A stretch of DNA of 60,261 bases from Sphingobacteriales bacterium TSM_CSS (GTDB lineage Bacteria; Bacteroidota; Bacteroidia; Chitinophagales; UBA2359). The stretch's first letter is position 1. Every line of letters starts with the position of its first letter. The stretch is from NCBI GenBank assembly GCA_002212985.1, contig NBMY01000084.1:1-60261 (forward strand), given 5' to 3'. Position numbers and translations under genes: made by a program. This document shows positions 27,721 to 37,196 of the stretch, one piece after another. The notes under the pieces are model-generated. The model ran no database searches and was not told where the DNA came from. It saw nothing but the letters and a program-made list of their open reading frames with translations.

Positions 27721-28008
27721 TTACTTGTTCAGGATGTTTTCAATTTGCGTATCGGTTCCGGTAGAAGTGGCAGGTTTTTCTGAAGGGAGGAAAGCGTTAG
27801 ACAGCAGGCTGAGCACAATAAGGGCTGCGGCCAACGTCCAGGTGGCTTTTTCCAGAAAATCGGTGGTTTGTTTAACCCCGCCCATAAGATTGGACGAACC
27901 GCCGCCAAACCCTACTCCCAATCCGCCGCCTTTGGGGTTTTGTACCAATACTACCAGCATAATGAGCAGGCAGATGAGAATGATTAAGATGGTGATAAAT
28001 GCGTACAT
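27721..28008 (-). CDS. secG: Preprotein translocase subunit SecG
   Basis: A 95-aa inner-membrane protein with two hydrophobic helices (about 3-22 and 52-72) joined by a loop with the SecG signature VLVQNPKGGGLGVGFGG. It assists SecYE in protein export. The C-terminal extension is polar. It is the last gene of a same-strand cluster with TPR protein, lptE, sigma-54 regulator and miaB; the TPR gene ends only 2 bp upstream. Confidence 0.95.
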   Translation of the reverse strand: MYAFITILIILICLLIMLVVLVQNPKGGGLGVGFGGGSSNLMGGVKQTTDFLEKATWTLAAALIVLSLLSNAFLPSEKPATSTGTDTQIENILNK

Positions 28009-28010
28009 GG

Positions 28011-29192
28011 TTATGTGAGTTTATTTTTTAGTTCTTCAATTTTGGCTGCAAAGTACGCATTTTTTTCCGGATATTTCAAACATAATCGCTCATAAATAGC
28101 AATTGCTTTCAGATAATTTTCTTGTCGCACAAAAATACGGGCAATTGTTTCGGTAATATAGCTGTCGTCAAAGTCAAAAACGGGTATTTCGTACTGCGGT
28201 TTTGGGTTGGTATCGGGTGGTGGTGGAAGGGTAGCTTCGGTAAGCGGAGGTTGTTCTTCTGTTGTGGCTTCAGGAGTTGGGGTTACCTCGCGTTCGGCCG
28301 GTTGGGTTAGTTCTGTTAGCTCTGTTTGCTGGTTTTCCAGCCATTGGTCAAAGCGGGGTTGTTTTTGTTGTCGGTATGCCTCCAGGCGTTTTTTCAGGTT
28401 GCTGATGAGGTCGGTGTCAGACTGTACGCTGTTTTCTATGTTTTGTTGCAGGTTTGGCAGGGCGCCTTCCTCTGTTAAGGCGTTAATATCCTGTTCTATA
28501 AGTTGGAGCGCTTCGTTTTCTATATTGGCGGTATCATCGTTGTTATCGGTGATGTTGGTTTGCTGCGAGGTGCTTTTGCGGGTTTCGGTTTCTGTTTCGG
28601 GCAGGTTAAGCGTATGTTGCAGTTCGCGTTCTACCTGTTTTCGGGCTTCTTCTTCAATGGCAATGGTATCGAGGGTAATTTCTTCGGTTTCCAGATCGGC
28701 ATAGTCTTCGTTGTGTCCTTTTATTTTATCGAGCCAATCGTCTGTTGCGGGTATTACGGTAGTGGCATCATTATCGTCGTCAACATTGTCGGTAAGGGGC
28801 AGGAGAGGGCGGTTTTTTTTGTTGGTCAGGTTTAGGTTTACCACCTCTTCGGTGTTGTTGGTTTCGGGTAGTGCGGGTGTGGGTGGCAGATTTTCTTCGG
28901 TTGTCAGGGATCGGTTTTCTTCGGCGGCGGCGGCGGTGCCGGCTTGTTGTTGCCGGGTGTCTGCAAGGAGTTTATGCAGGCGCTCGCGGTTGCCGGCATG
29001 GGTGGCGCAGGTTGATAATACCTGTTGCTGTTGATTTACGGCATCGGGGTTTAGGGTGGCAAATTGCGCCATTAGCAGGTAGCCGGTTTGAAAATAAGGG
29101 AAGTCGGTCAGCAGGTCGCGCAATTCTTTAAGGCTGACATCGGTAATTTGCTGTGTTTTTTCAATGGCTTGTAGCAGTTTTCTTTTTTCCAT
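28011..29192 (-). CDS. Acidic protein with a C-terminal TPR-like motif
   Basis: A 393-aa protein. The N-terminal helical part (MEKRKLLQAIEKTQQITDVS, DFPYFQTGYLLMAQF) looks TPR-like. The middle (about 100-330) is low-complexity and rich in Glu, Thr, Asn and Gln. The C-terminus has a TPR-type repeat (RQENYLKAIAIYERLCLKYPE). Homologous proteins in Bacteroidota sit between lptE and secG; the function is unknown, possibly linked to export or envelope assembly by context. The ATG at 29192 is chosen over 29225 because it matches the start of the conserved helix. Confidence 0.75.
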   Translation of the reverse strand: MEKRKLLQAIEKTQQITDVSLKELRDLLTDFPYFQTGYLLMAQFATLNPDAVNQQQQVLSTCATHAGNRERLHKLLADTRQQQAGTAAAAEENRSLTTEENLPPTPALPETNNTEEVVNLNLTNKKNRPLLPLTDNVDDDNDATTVIPATDDWLDKIKGHNEDYADLETEEITLDTIAIEEEARKQVERELQHTLNLPETETETRKSTSQQTNITDNNDDTANIENEALQLIEQDINALTEEGALPNLQQNIENSVQSDTDLISNLKKRLEAYRQQKQPRFDQWLENQQTELTELTQPAEREVTPTPEATTEEQPPLTEATLPPPPDTNPKPQYEIPVFDFDDSYITETIARIFVRQENYLKAIAIYERLCLKYPEKNAYFAAKIEELKNKLT

Positions 29193-29398
29193 GGCGGTAC
29201 TGTTTTTTGGGTGATGCAATAGCAATGCCCCCGAAAGATAGCGTTAGTTGCTGAATTTATACTAAATTTTGTAGTTTTTTTTCAAAAAAATTAGTTTTTT
29301 TTGTTTTTACCGAGGCATTTATTGGCAAAGCAAGTGGTTTTAGTCCGTATTTACCCCAAAAATCCGGATAAATTTATACAAAATTGCTTAACAAATTG

Positions 29399-29899
29399 CT
29401 ACCAGTTGGCAAAGGCTTTATTAAAAACATCGTCTACCAGCCGGGTGGTAATAAGGTCAATCAGTTCGGTTTCGGCATCAGACAGGTTGGCGTTGCGGTC
29501 AAAGTTTTCAAATTGCTGAAAAGTTTGCGACCAGTTTTCATCTGTAACGCTGTTGGTGTATTCTACCCGTATTACAATGGTAAGGCGGTTAAGGGCTGCC
29601 TGATCGCCTGCGCCAGATGCGGCAGGTTCTATAAAATAGTTGAGTATGGCGCCGGTAAATTCTGCATCGCCCCCGCCGGGTACCAGAGTAAGGCGGGTTT
29701 CGGAGGCAAACTTGTTTTTCATTTTTTCGGTTAGGGTTTGACTAAGGGCGGGCGCCACATTGCTCGACAGGTTTGGGAAATTATCTACACTTACTGTTTT
29801 GACCCCGGGCGCTATAGTAATGCCTTTAAAGGTATAGCAGTTGGTTTGCAACAGCAGGGTACAAATTACAAACAGGGTGGTAAATGGGGCGGTGTTCAT
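29399..29899 (-). CDS. lptE: LPS assembly lipoprotein LptE
   Basis: A 166-aa outer-membrane lipoprotein; the lipobox Cys21 (LLLQTNC) is followed by YTFKG, the typical Bacteroidota LptE start. The core has the pattern SVDNFPNLSSNVAPALSQTLTEKMKNKF and the later LV--G-DAEFTGAI. It forms the plug of the LptD translocon, which delivers lipopolysaccharide to the cell surface. It lies downstream of the sigma-54 regulator gene (gap about 110 bp) and upstream of the TPR gene. Confidence 0.85.
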   Translation of the reverse strand: MNTAPFTTLFVICTLLLQTNCYTFKGITIAPGVKTVSVDNFPNLSSNVAPALSQTLTEKMKNKFASETRLTLVPGGGDAEFTGAILNYFIEPAASGAGDQAALNRLTIVIRVEYTNSVTDENWSQTFQQFENFDRNANLSDAETELIDLITTRLVDDVFNKAFANW

Positions 29900-30010
29900 T
29901 GGTAAAGGGTAGGGGGTAGAAGGTAGGGGCTAGAGGGTATGTACTTGCCTGAAATGCAGTTATCCGGGTTGGGCATTATGTAACCCATAATTTAAGAGCA
30001 ACTTAAATCT

Positions 30011-31324
30011 TTATTCCTTTATATTGTACTCCTTTATTTTCCGATAGAGGGTTCTTTCCGAAATGCCCAATTCAAAAGCGGCATCTTTTCGTTTGTTTTT
30101 ATGTTTTTTAAGGGCGCGCTGTATCAGTTCTCGTTCGTTGTCGGTAAGCGAGAGAGATTCATCCACAATAACTGCCTGGGGGAAGTCGTCGGGCGAAAAG
30201 TTGTCTTTGTTTCGGTTTACCACAATAGGGGTAATGCCGCCCGAAGTGTTATCTGTAATGCCGGTTTTGCCAAACGGGGGCAGGTTTCGGGCATCGGTGC
30301 CAATGTTGTAGTTTTTGGTAGTGGCGGTATTAGCTGCGGGGGGCATTAGCGGGCCGGGGTAGGCGCCTGTGTTGGGGGGGAGTACACCGCCTGCCAGTTG
30401 CAGCAGCAGTTGTTTTACCTCGCTCATTTCCTGCCGCAGGTCGAACAGTATTTTGTAGAGAATTTCGCGTTCCGAAAAGTTAAAATCGCCTTTTTGTTTG
30501 CCCGAAAAACCGGTTAGTACCGGAAAACGGGTTTCATAGCTGTCGGCATTGGTTAAAAACGGGCGAAGTTCATCGGCGGGCAGCGGGCGCTTTACCGATA
30601 GCACCGATGCTTGTTCGGCTACGTTTTTCAACTCGCGTATATTGCCCGGCCAGGGGTAGGCCATGAGCAGTTCCTGCGCATCGGGTTCAAGGTTAATGGG
30701 GCTGGTTCGGTAGCGTTCGGCAAAATCGGCGCTAAATTTTCTGAACAGCAGCACTATATCCTCGCGGCGTTCGCGCAAGGGGGGTATGTATATAGGTACG
30801 GTGTTGAGCCGGTAGTAGAGGTCTTCTCTAAACTTACCGGTTTTTACCGCCTCCAGCAGGTTTACGTTAGTGGCAGCAATTACGCGCACATCGGTTTTTT
30901 GCACTTTGGAAGAGCCTACGCGAATAAACTCGCCGCTTTCCAGTACCCGAAGCAGGCGTGATTGGGTTCCAAGGGGCATTTCGCCAATTTCATCGAGGAA
31001 AATAGTGCCGCCGTTGACCACTTCAAAATACCCTTTCCGGCTATCGGTAGCGCCGGTAAACGAGCCTTTTTCGTGCCCGAACAGTTCAGAGTCAATGGTT
31101 CCTTCGGGAATGGCGCCACAGTTTACGGCAATAAGGCTGTTGTGTTTGCGGGGACTTAGGGCGTGTATAATTTGCGAAAAAATTTCTTTACCTACGCCGC
31201 TTTCGCCCAATATGAGCACGGTAAGGTCGGTAGGCGCCACGCGGCTGGCCACGCTTAGGGCGTTGTTGAGGCTGGGCGAGTTGCCTATAATGCCGAAACG
31301 TTGTTTAATGGCTTGTGTATCCAT
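30011..31324 (-). CDS. Sigma-54-interacting AAA+ regulator with Fis-type HTH
   Basis: A 437-aa sigma-54-dependent transcription activator without an N-terminal sensory domain. The AAA+ domain starts near residue 20: Walker A GESGVGKE (40-47), the sigma-54 contact loop reads GSFTGA (87-92) instead of GAFTGA, Walker B GGTIFLDEIGE (about 105-115), and the arginine finger region follows. A linker with low complexity leads to the C-terminal HTH (ERTLYRKIKEYNI). GSFTGA is a tolerated variant in some members but may weaken activation. Its place inside the miaB-lptE-secG cluster is conserved in Bacteroidota; its targets are unknown. Confidence 0.92.
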   Translation of the reverse strand: MDTQAIKQRFGIIGNSPSLNNALSVASRVAPTDLTVLILGESGVGKEIFSQIIHALSPRKHNSLIAVNCGAIPEGTIDSELFGHEKGSFTGATDSRKGYFEVVNGGTIFLDEIGEMPLGTQSRLLRVLESGEFIRVGSSKVQKTDVRVIAATNVNLLEAVKTGKFREDLYYRLNTVPIYIPPLRERREDIVLLFRKFSADFAERYRTSPINLEPDAQELLMAYPWPGNIRELKNVAEQASVLSVKRPLPADELRPFLTNADSYETRFPVLTGFSGKQKGDFNFSEREILYKILFDLRQEMSEVKQLLLQLAGGVLPPNTGAYPGPLMPPAANTATTKNYNIGTDARNLPPFGKTGITDNTSGGITPIVVNRNKDNFSPDDFPQAVIVDESLSLTDNERELIQRALKKHKNKRKDAAFELGISERTLYRKIKEYNIKE

Positions 31325-31362
31325 GGCAGAAGGAAGGTTATAGGGTATTGTTGTAAAGCGGT

Positions 31363-32823
31363 TTAAGGGTAGGTGTACCCCAGCGCCTTGCCTTTAAGCG
31401 AGGCCGAGGTGCAACTTTCTATAAGCACCTCTACATAGTCGCCGGGTTGGTATTGCCCGCGCGGAAACACCACCATTTTGTTTTGGTCGGTACGGCCGCA
31501 CAGGTCTTTATCGGAGCGTTTGGAGTTTTTTTCTACCAGTACGGTAAACACCTTTCCCACATCGGCTTGGTTGCGCAGCAGCGAGTGTTGGTTTTGCAGG
31601 GCAATTATTTGTTGCAGGCGGCGGTTTTTAATTTCATCGGGCACGTCGTCGGGGTAGCGGCGGGCGGCAAGGGTTCCGGGCCTTTCGGAGTAGGCAAACA
31701 TGTACGCCATATCATAATGTACATATTCCATCATGCTCAGCGTTTCGGCGTGGTCGTCATCGGTTTCGGTGCAGAAGCCGGCAATAATATCGGTAGAAAT
31801 GCCGCAGCCGGGCAATATTTGCCGTATGGCTTCAATGCGCCCTATATACCATTGGCGGTCGTAGGTGCGGTTCATTTGTTGCAAAACGCGGCTGCTGCCC
31901 GATTGTACGGGCAGGTGAATGTATTTGCAAATGTTGCGGTACTTTGCCATGGTGTGCAGCACGTCGTTGGTCATGTCTTTTGGGTGCGAGGTAGAGAAGC
32001 GCACACGAAGCAGGGGCGATATTTGCGCCACCATTTCCAGCAGTTGGGCAAAGGTGGTGGTTTGTTCTGTTTCGGGGTGTTGCCATTTATAGGAGTCAAC
32101 GTTTTGCCCAAGCAGGGTTACTTCGCGGTAGCCGCGGTCAAAAAGGTTTTGTGCTTCGGCTACTATGGAATAGGCGCTGCGGCTTCTTTCGCGCCCGCGG
32201 GTAAAGGGTACCACGCAAAAGGAACACATATTGTCGCAGCCGCGCATAATGGAAACAAAGGCCGATACGCCGTTGCTGTCGAGGCGAACGGGGTTTACAT
32301 CGGCATAGGTTTCTTCGCGCGAGAGCAGCACGTTTACGGCTTTTTGTCCGCCTTCGGCTTCGGCAATAAGGGCGGGCAGGCTTCGGTAAGAATCGGGGCC
32401 AATTACAATATCAACAATTTGCTCTTGTTCCAGCAGGCTCTTTTTAAGCCTTTCGGCCATGCAACCCAAAATACCTATAAGCGTTTGCGGCTTTTTCCGT
32501 TTCATTTGGGTAAGGGTTTTAAGGCGGCTGCGCACCCGCTCTTCGGCTTTTTCGCGTATAGAGCAGGTGTTTAAGAGAATGAGGTCGGCGTTTTCATAAT
32601 TGTTGGTAAGGCTGTACCCTTCGGTTGCCAAAATGGAGGCTACAATTTCGCTGTCGTTAAAATTCATCTGGCAGCCGTAGCTTTCAATATAAAAATGCCT
32701 GCCGTTTACAATTGTGGCGGTTTCAAGGGGCAGTTCGGCAAGCGCTTCGCCCTGCCGGCTTTCTTCCAGCGGTTTGTTTATCAATTCGCTCAGGTTAATA
32801 TCGGTATGGGTATGCTGTTGCAT
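31363..32823 (-). CDS. miaB: tRNA-2-methylthio-N6-dimethylallyladenosine synthase MiaB
   Basis: A 486-aa radical-SAM methylthiotransferase that adds the 2-methylthio group to i6A37 of tRNA. The UPF0004 domain carries the first cluster cysteines (YGCQMN with Cys51, NTCSIR, GCMAERL). The radical-SAM domain has [10 protein letters not shown] (three Cys). A C-terminal TRAM domain is present (about 420-486). The length is normal. It is the first gene of the minus-strand cluster, with a TATATTTG -7 box about 27 bp upstream. Confidence 0.95.
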   Translation of the reverse strand: MQQHTHTDINLSELINKPLEESRQGEALAELPLETATIVNGRHFYIESYGCQMNFNDSEIVASILATEGYSLTNNYENADLILLNTCSIREKAEERVRSRLKTLTQMKRKKPQTLIGILGCMAERLKKSLLEQEQIVDIVIGPDSYRSLPALIAEAEGGQKAVNVLLSREETYADVNPVRLDSNGVSAFVSIMRGCDNMCSFCVVPFTRGRERSRSAYSIVAEAQNLFDRGYREVTLLGQNVDSYKWQHPETEQTTTFAQLLEMVAQISPLLRVRFSTSHPKDMTNDVLHTMAKYRNICKYIHLPVQSGSSRVLQQMNRTYDRQWYIGRIEAIRQILPGCGISTDIIAGFCTETDDDHAETLSMMEYVHYDMAYMFAYSERPGTLAARRYPDDVPDEIKNRRLQQIIALQNQHSLLRNQADVGKVFTVLVEKNSKRSDKDLCGRTDQNKMVVFPRGQYQPGDYVEVLIESCTSASLKGKALGYTYP

Positions 32824-32849
32824 GGTACTATATGGCTTGTTTTAAACTG

Positions 32850-32857
32850 CAAATATA
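32850..32857 (-). promoter_or_regulatory. -7 box TATATTTG for the miaB operon
   Basis: TATATTTG on the minus strand fits TAnnTTTG, 27 bp before the miaB ATG. A TTG lies further upstream but with poor spacing. Confidence 0.55.
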
Positions 32858-33005
32858 CGCTTTTTGCAGTAATGGGTGACAATTTGTCAGTTTATTTTTT
32901 CAGGCCTTGCAATTTGCTGTTGGCGTAAGGGGCAGTTTTTTTAGAGGTAAATTAGGAATGTGCATATTTAGTTCCGCACAAAGGGCTATTGAGTAAAAAT
33001 TGTCT

Positions 33006-33013
33006 TATTTTTG
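33006..33013 (+). promoter_or_regulatory. -7 box TATTTTTG for the M28 peptidase gene
   Basis: TATTTTTG fits TAnnTTTG and lies 80 bp before the ATG at 33093; the divergent miaB promoter is about 150 bp away. A possible weak -33 (TTG) lies near 32989-32991. Confidence 0.5.
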
Positions 33014-33092
33014 CCAATGCCGCCAATGCCTTTCAAAACAGGCATAGAGGTATTTAATGGTTGTTTTGTTGCATTTATTAAACAAACATAAT

Positions 33093-34709
33093 ATGTTGCT
33101 TCGCCGATTTTTTTTGTTGCTGTTTACTGCCGGTTTGTTGTTTTTTGGAGTATTTGCCCGTGCACAAAAGGTACCGCCACTGCCCAAAATGTATGGTAAA
33201 AAAGCGGTTCAGAAATACGCCAAAACCATTACCGCAAACGATTTGCAGGAAGATTTAAACGTGTTGGCATCGGCAACTTACGGCGGGCGCGGCAACGGGC
33301 AGGAAGGTTTGGAGCTGGCCGCTACTTACTTAGCCGATGAGTTTGCCCAAATAGGCATTCCGCCGTATAAAGGCAGTTATTTTTGGACTTACCCGCTGGT
33401 GCAGCAAGCCTGGAACAACCCGCAAATTGAAATAAACGGCAAGGCATATACCTTTATGGAAGATTTTTACTGCTTTGCCCGAAGCAATTCTGCTGTAAAT
33501 TTTACCACATCTGAAGTCATGTTTTTGGGGTATGGCATTGCCGATGCCCGCTATTCTGATTACAAAACTCCCGATGGCAACCCGATAGACGTAAGTGGTA
33601 AAGTGCTGGTAATTTTGAGCGGAGAGCCTAAACTTCCCGATGGAAACTTTGCCATTACCGGCGGTCCCACACCCTCTGACTGGACCACCAACTGGCGCAA
33701 AAAACTGGAAACTGCCACCCAAAAAGGCGCAAAAGCCCTGCTCATTGTGGTAAAAGATGTTGAAAAAGGCATTTCGCAGTACGGACATTACATAACCGGC
33801 AGTTCTTTTGAACTGAAAGATTTAACAACACAACCCGATAACAACAGCAATCAGAGAGTTAGCTCGGTGTATATAAGCACCGCAATGGCCGAAGAACTAC
33901 TGCAACGCAAATTGCCCGATTTGGAAACCGCCCTTGCTAAGCAGCCTCTTAGTTTTACCGCACCCGCTGCCCTGCACCTGAACCTCGATAAGAAAAACGC
34001 CGAAATAACAGGTAAAAACGTATTGGGTTTTATTGAAGGAACCGATCTGAAAGACGAAATAATTGTAATTACCGCCCACTACGACCACCTCGGTACCGAA
34101 AACGGCTATATTTACTACGGCGCCGACGACGACGGCTCAGGAACGGTTGCCCTGCTCGAAATTGCCGAAGCATTCTGGAAAGCTAAAAAAAATGGTAAAG
34201 GACCCCGCCGAAGCATTTTAATTATGCCGGTTTCGGGCGAAGAGAAAGGACTGCTCGGCTCGCAGTATTATACCGATGTAAACCCTGTTTTTCCGCTTAC
34301 TCAAACTGTTGCCGATTTAAATATTGACATGATTGGCCGCATTGACCCGCAACATAAAGACGGAAATTATGTGTATATTATTGGTTCCGATAAACTTAGT
34401 TCGGAACTTCACCATATTAACGAAAAAGCAAACAAAACCTTTACCAAACTTACCCTCGATTATACTTACAACGACGAAAACGACCCCAACCGCTTCTACT
34501 ACCGCTCAGACCACTACAATTTTGCCAAAAACAACGTTCCGGTAATTTTCTATTTCAATGGCACCCATGATGATTACCACCAACCTTCCGATACGGTTGA
34601 TAAGATAAACTTTGATGCCATGCAAAAACGCACGCAACTAGTGTTTTATACCGCATGGCAATTGGCCAACCAAACCCGCCGAATACAGGTAGATTCGCAT
34701 AAAAAGTAA
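33093..34709 (+). CDS. M28 family metallopeptidase
   Basis: A 538-aa exported zinc aminopeptidase-like protein. Signal peptide about 1-25 (FARAQ). A PA-type insert occupies the middle (about 120-290). The metal ligands of M28 are visible in order: AHYDHLG (His), the Asp of DDDGSGTVALLEIA, the Glu pair of SGEEKGLLGS, the Asp of LNIDMIGR, and the His of HQPSDTVDKI. It should release amino acids or act on small peptides in the periplasm or outside. The start at 33093 (MLLRRFFLLLF) gives the best signal peptide. Confidence 0.9.
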   Translation: MLLRRFFLLLFTAGLLFFGVFARAQKVPPLPKMYGKKAVQKYAKTITANDLQEDLNVLASATYGGRGNGQEGLELAATYLADEFAQIGIPPYKGSYFWTYPLVQQAWNNPQIEINGKAYTFMEDFYCFARSNSAVNFTTSEVMFLGYGIADARYSDYKTPDGNPIDVSGKVLVILSGEPKLPDGNFAITGGPTPSDWTTNWRKKLETATQKGAKALLIVVKDVEKGISQYGHYITGSSFELKDLTTQPDNNSNQRVSSVYISTAMAEELLQRKLPDLETALAKQPLSFTAPAALHLNLDKKNAEITGKNVLGFIEGTDLKDEIIVITAHYDHLGTENGYIYYGADDDGSGTVALLEIAEAFWKAKKNGKGPRRSILIMPVSGEEKGLLGSQYYTDVNPVFPLTQTVADLNIDMIGRIDPQHKDGNYVYIIGSDKLSSELHHINEKANKTFTKLTLDYTYNDENDPNRFYYRSDHYNFAKNNVPVIFYFNGTHDDYHQPSDTVDKINFDAMQKRTQLVFYTAWQLANQTRRIQVDSHKK

Positions 34710-34810
34710 CAAACCGAACCAAATGGGGCAGAAAGGTGAAGAAGCAGGCTAAAATTACCCTGCAACTGCTTTGGGCAGAAACAGGGAAGTAATGGTTTGC
34801 CGTATGTTTG

Positions 34811-35584
34811 TCAGGAAGTTACCCGTTTAAACTCCATTCTGCAAACATCTTTGCGCGATTCAAAAACTTTGTCTAACTGTTTGGTAATTGGCAGCGTAAT
34901 TATCTGAAGATTTTCAGATAATTTGTTTAACGGCTCGCCTTCTTTTCTGTTTTTGGGGTTAAGGCCTTTTCTGATGGCGCCGCTTACATAATAGCTTACC
35001 CGTATGTTTATAAATTTTTCGCTTACCAGTTCAAATCCGTTGGCTTTCATTATTTCAGCATAGTAAGAAACCGGGCGGCCAAGACACAGTTCATCTCCTG
35101 TAATTTCACTTTCTACCCGCTCAAACAGGTAGGCTCTATCCTTGCAAACCCGGCACAACTCGGACATAATCTGCTTCAGCATTTTTTCGTCTGTATTATG
35201 TTGCAGTACCGTTGCGGTAAAAACAAGGTCAAATTCCTTATCGTTAAAAGGCAGTTTTTCGCCATCTATTTTTACTATTTCAACTCCGGCCGGTACTTTA
35301 TTTTTTGCTAATTTCACCATTTGAGCAGAAATATCGGCTCCTACCAGTCTTGCCGGGCCATGTTTATGTATTTCCAGCAGGTTGCCGCCCGGGCCGCTAC
35401 CAAGTTCAAGTACGGCTTTGTTTTTAAAATTTACCTCGTTCAGCAATTGTAAAAACCGGTTTCTTTTATAGCGGTAATATGGCTCATCATCGCCTGCAAT
35501 AATGTTTTTACCGTTTTCTCGTTCCTCAATTCTTACGCCTACTTCAGACCAGTAAGATTCGGGGTGATAGGTTTCTTTTGTCAT
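34811..35584 (-). CDS. Class I SAM-dependent methyltransferase
   Basis: A 257-aa cytoplasmic methyltransferase of the UbiE/Methyltransf_11 type. Motif I is VLELGSGPGGN (about residues 58-68), followed by GADISAQMV and the motif IV region FDLVFTATVLQHNTDE. The C-terminal part has no membrane helix. The substrate is unknown. It is flanked by the convergent M28 gene (101-bp gap) and the GyrI-like gene on the same strand. It has no clear promoter. Confidence 0.85.
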   Translation of the reverse strand: MTKETYHPESYWSEVGVRIEERENGKNIIAGDDEPYYRYKRNRFLQLLNEVNFKNKAVLELGSGPGGNLLEIHKHGPARLVGADISAQMVKLAKNKVPAGVEIVKIDGEKLPFNDKEFDLVFTATVLQHNTDEKMLKQIMSELCRVCKDRAYLFERVESEITGDELCLGRPVSYYAEIMKANGFELVSEKFINIRVSYYVSGAIRKGLNPKNRKEGEPLNKLSENLQIITLPITKQLDKVFESRKDVCRMEFKRVTS

Positions 35585-35750
35585 GATTTGCTTGTTATGT
35601 AATAATGGTTGTTAATGTAATGCTTCTTGTTTCTGACAATCAAAAATCTTTGCCTGTATATAAACCGCACATTTTCGGGCAATGTTTGCGGGTGGTACGT
35701 TTTTTGGATATTTGTTTGGTAGATTGCGGCAATTGATGGCAGCAGGCTGT

Positions 35751-36227
35751 TTATTTCATTTTTACTGGTATCCAGATTTCTTCTTCCGATGAAGGATTGT
35801 TGTTGCTGTATTTGGCTCCTAAAACTTCAAAATGAGGGCGATTGTCTAAAATATAGCCTGAATTTGGCAACCAAGTACCAAAAATGTATTGAAAAACGCC
35901 GGAATTGTCGCTTGGTCCCTTATAATGAAAAACAGCATAAAGACCGCCCGGTAGTATAAACCTTTCCATATTTGCCGGTATATGGTCAAAATCGGCTACT
36001 TCTACTGTTGCCCATTTTACAAACGTTTTGGCAGGGTTGAAATCAGAAAAATAAGACGCCTCATATATTTGCAAAGAAATCAGGTTGTTGTTAAGGGTAT
36101 TGATAATTTCACGGCGTTTTGGCATAAAACGCCTCCAAAGTTCGCCTGTTTTATTGTCGGTTAAACTCATTAAAAGTTGCATACCCACCAATTTTTTTTC
36201 CTGTAAATTTTGTATTTGCGGCTTCAT
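35751..36227 (-). CDS. GyrI-like small-molecule-binding domain protein
   Basis: A 158-aa protein consisting of a single GyrI-like/effector-binding domain (MKPQIQNLQEKKLVGMQLLMS, the central WATVEV and the family-typical GGLYAVFHYKGPSD). Such domains bind small hydrophobic ligands, usually as the effector part of AraC-type regulators; here the HTH is absent. The frame is open to 36281, but the ATG at 36227 begins where the domain does. It may be a stand-alone inhibitor or sensor; the role is inferred. Confidence 0.8.
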   Translation of the reverse strand: MKPQIQNLQEKKLVGMQLLMSLTDNKTGELWRRFMPKRREIINTLNNNLISLQIYEASYFSDFNPAKTFVKWATVEVADFDHIPANMERFILPGGLYAVFHYKGPSDNSGVFQYIFGTWLPNSGYILDNRPHFEVLGAKYSNNNPSSEEEIWIPVKMK

Positions 36228-36420
36228 ATGCCTGCTTGTTGGTTTGTTGTTGTATGGCTGAGGTTGCGGGCCATGTTGCATTTAGCTTCTTGTAATGCCG
36301 TAGCCATTGTGCAGAATAATTACCTGCCTGTGTAGCCGCCGGCTATACCGGGTACTGGGTTTAAAAAATATTTTCAGTGTGCGCTGTTTTTCAACAGCAT
36401 AACCTCAAGTTGCGCAAAAT

Positions 36421-36990
36421 TTACACCTTTAACCAACCGCGGAACCCCCGGGCGGCATAGTAAGACGGTGCGCTGTTGTGGTACACAAAAACGTGCCCAT
36501 ACCTGAAATCGGCAAAAATCGCGCCGCCCAATTTTCTAATATCCGATGGTGTTTTTACCCAACTGGATGTTTTGGTGTCGAAATTTCCAAGTTGCTGCAA
36601 CTCGCGGTATTGGGCTTCGGTTAAGAGTTCAATGCCCATGGCGGCAGCCATCTCTACAGCGTTGTTTGCTGGTTTGTTTTCTTTTCTGAAATCCTGTGCC
36701 TCGCGATCGTAACATACACTTCGGCGGCCTGACGGGCTTTCTGCCGAGCAATCGCAAAAAAAGTATTCGCCGGTTTTGAGGTCATAGCCAACAACATCGG
36801 GTTCGCCGCCGGTTCTTTCCATTTCATAAAGCGACCAAAGTTTTTCGGAATGCGTTGCTAATTTCCTTTCTATATCAGCCCATTCCAGCGCGGGGTGGCG
36901 GTTTGTATTTTTCCCGAAACGGTTTTTTAACAGGTTGAGCAGATTGTCGCGTTGTTCGGGCAACAACTTTTTTCCGGTATCATGCGTCAT
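36421..36990 (-). CDS. DUF4256 domain-containing protein
   Basis: A 189-aa soluble protein of the DUF4256 family: LWSLYEMERTGGEPDVVG, CDCSAESPSGRRSVCYD and the ending RGFRGWLKV are typical. The function is unknown. The ATG at 36990 is chosen by family alignment; the frame is open to 37032. A TATATTTG -7 box on the minus strand (37157-37164) is 167 bp upstream and may be its promoter. It neighbours the restriction-modification locus without sharing its AT-rich composition. Confidence 0.85.
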   Translation of the reverse strand: MTHDTGKKLLPEQRDNLLNLLKNRFGKNTNRHPALEWADIERKLATHSEKLWSLYEMERTGGEPDVVGYDLKTGEYFFCDCSAESPSGRRSVCYDREAQDFRKENKPANNAVEMAAAMGIELLTEAQYRELQQLGNFDTKTSSWVKTPSDIRKLGGAIFADFRYGHVFVYHNSAPSYYAARGFRGWLKV

Positions 36991-37196
36991 AAGATGCCGT
37001 TGTTTTTTTGACCGGCTTGTATTGTTTGGCAACCGGTTGTGTTAATTAGGTGGTAAAAGGTTGGGTTGTTGGGCAATGGCAAATTTCTTGCAAAAGCTTA
37101 ATTGGGGGGAGTGTTGCTAATTTTTCATGTTTGTAGATTGAAAAGGGCCATTGTGCCAAATATACGCCACGCCTCATGTGCTGAACCATTATGAGG

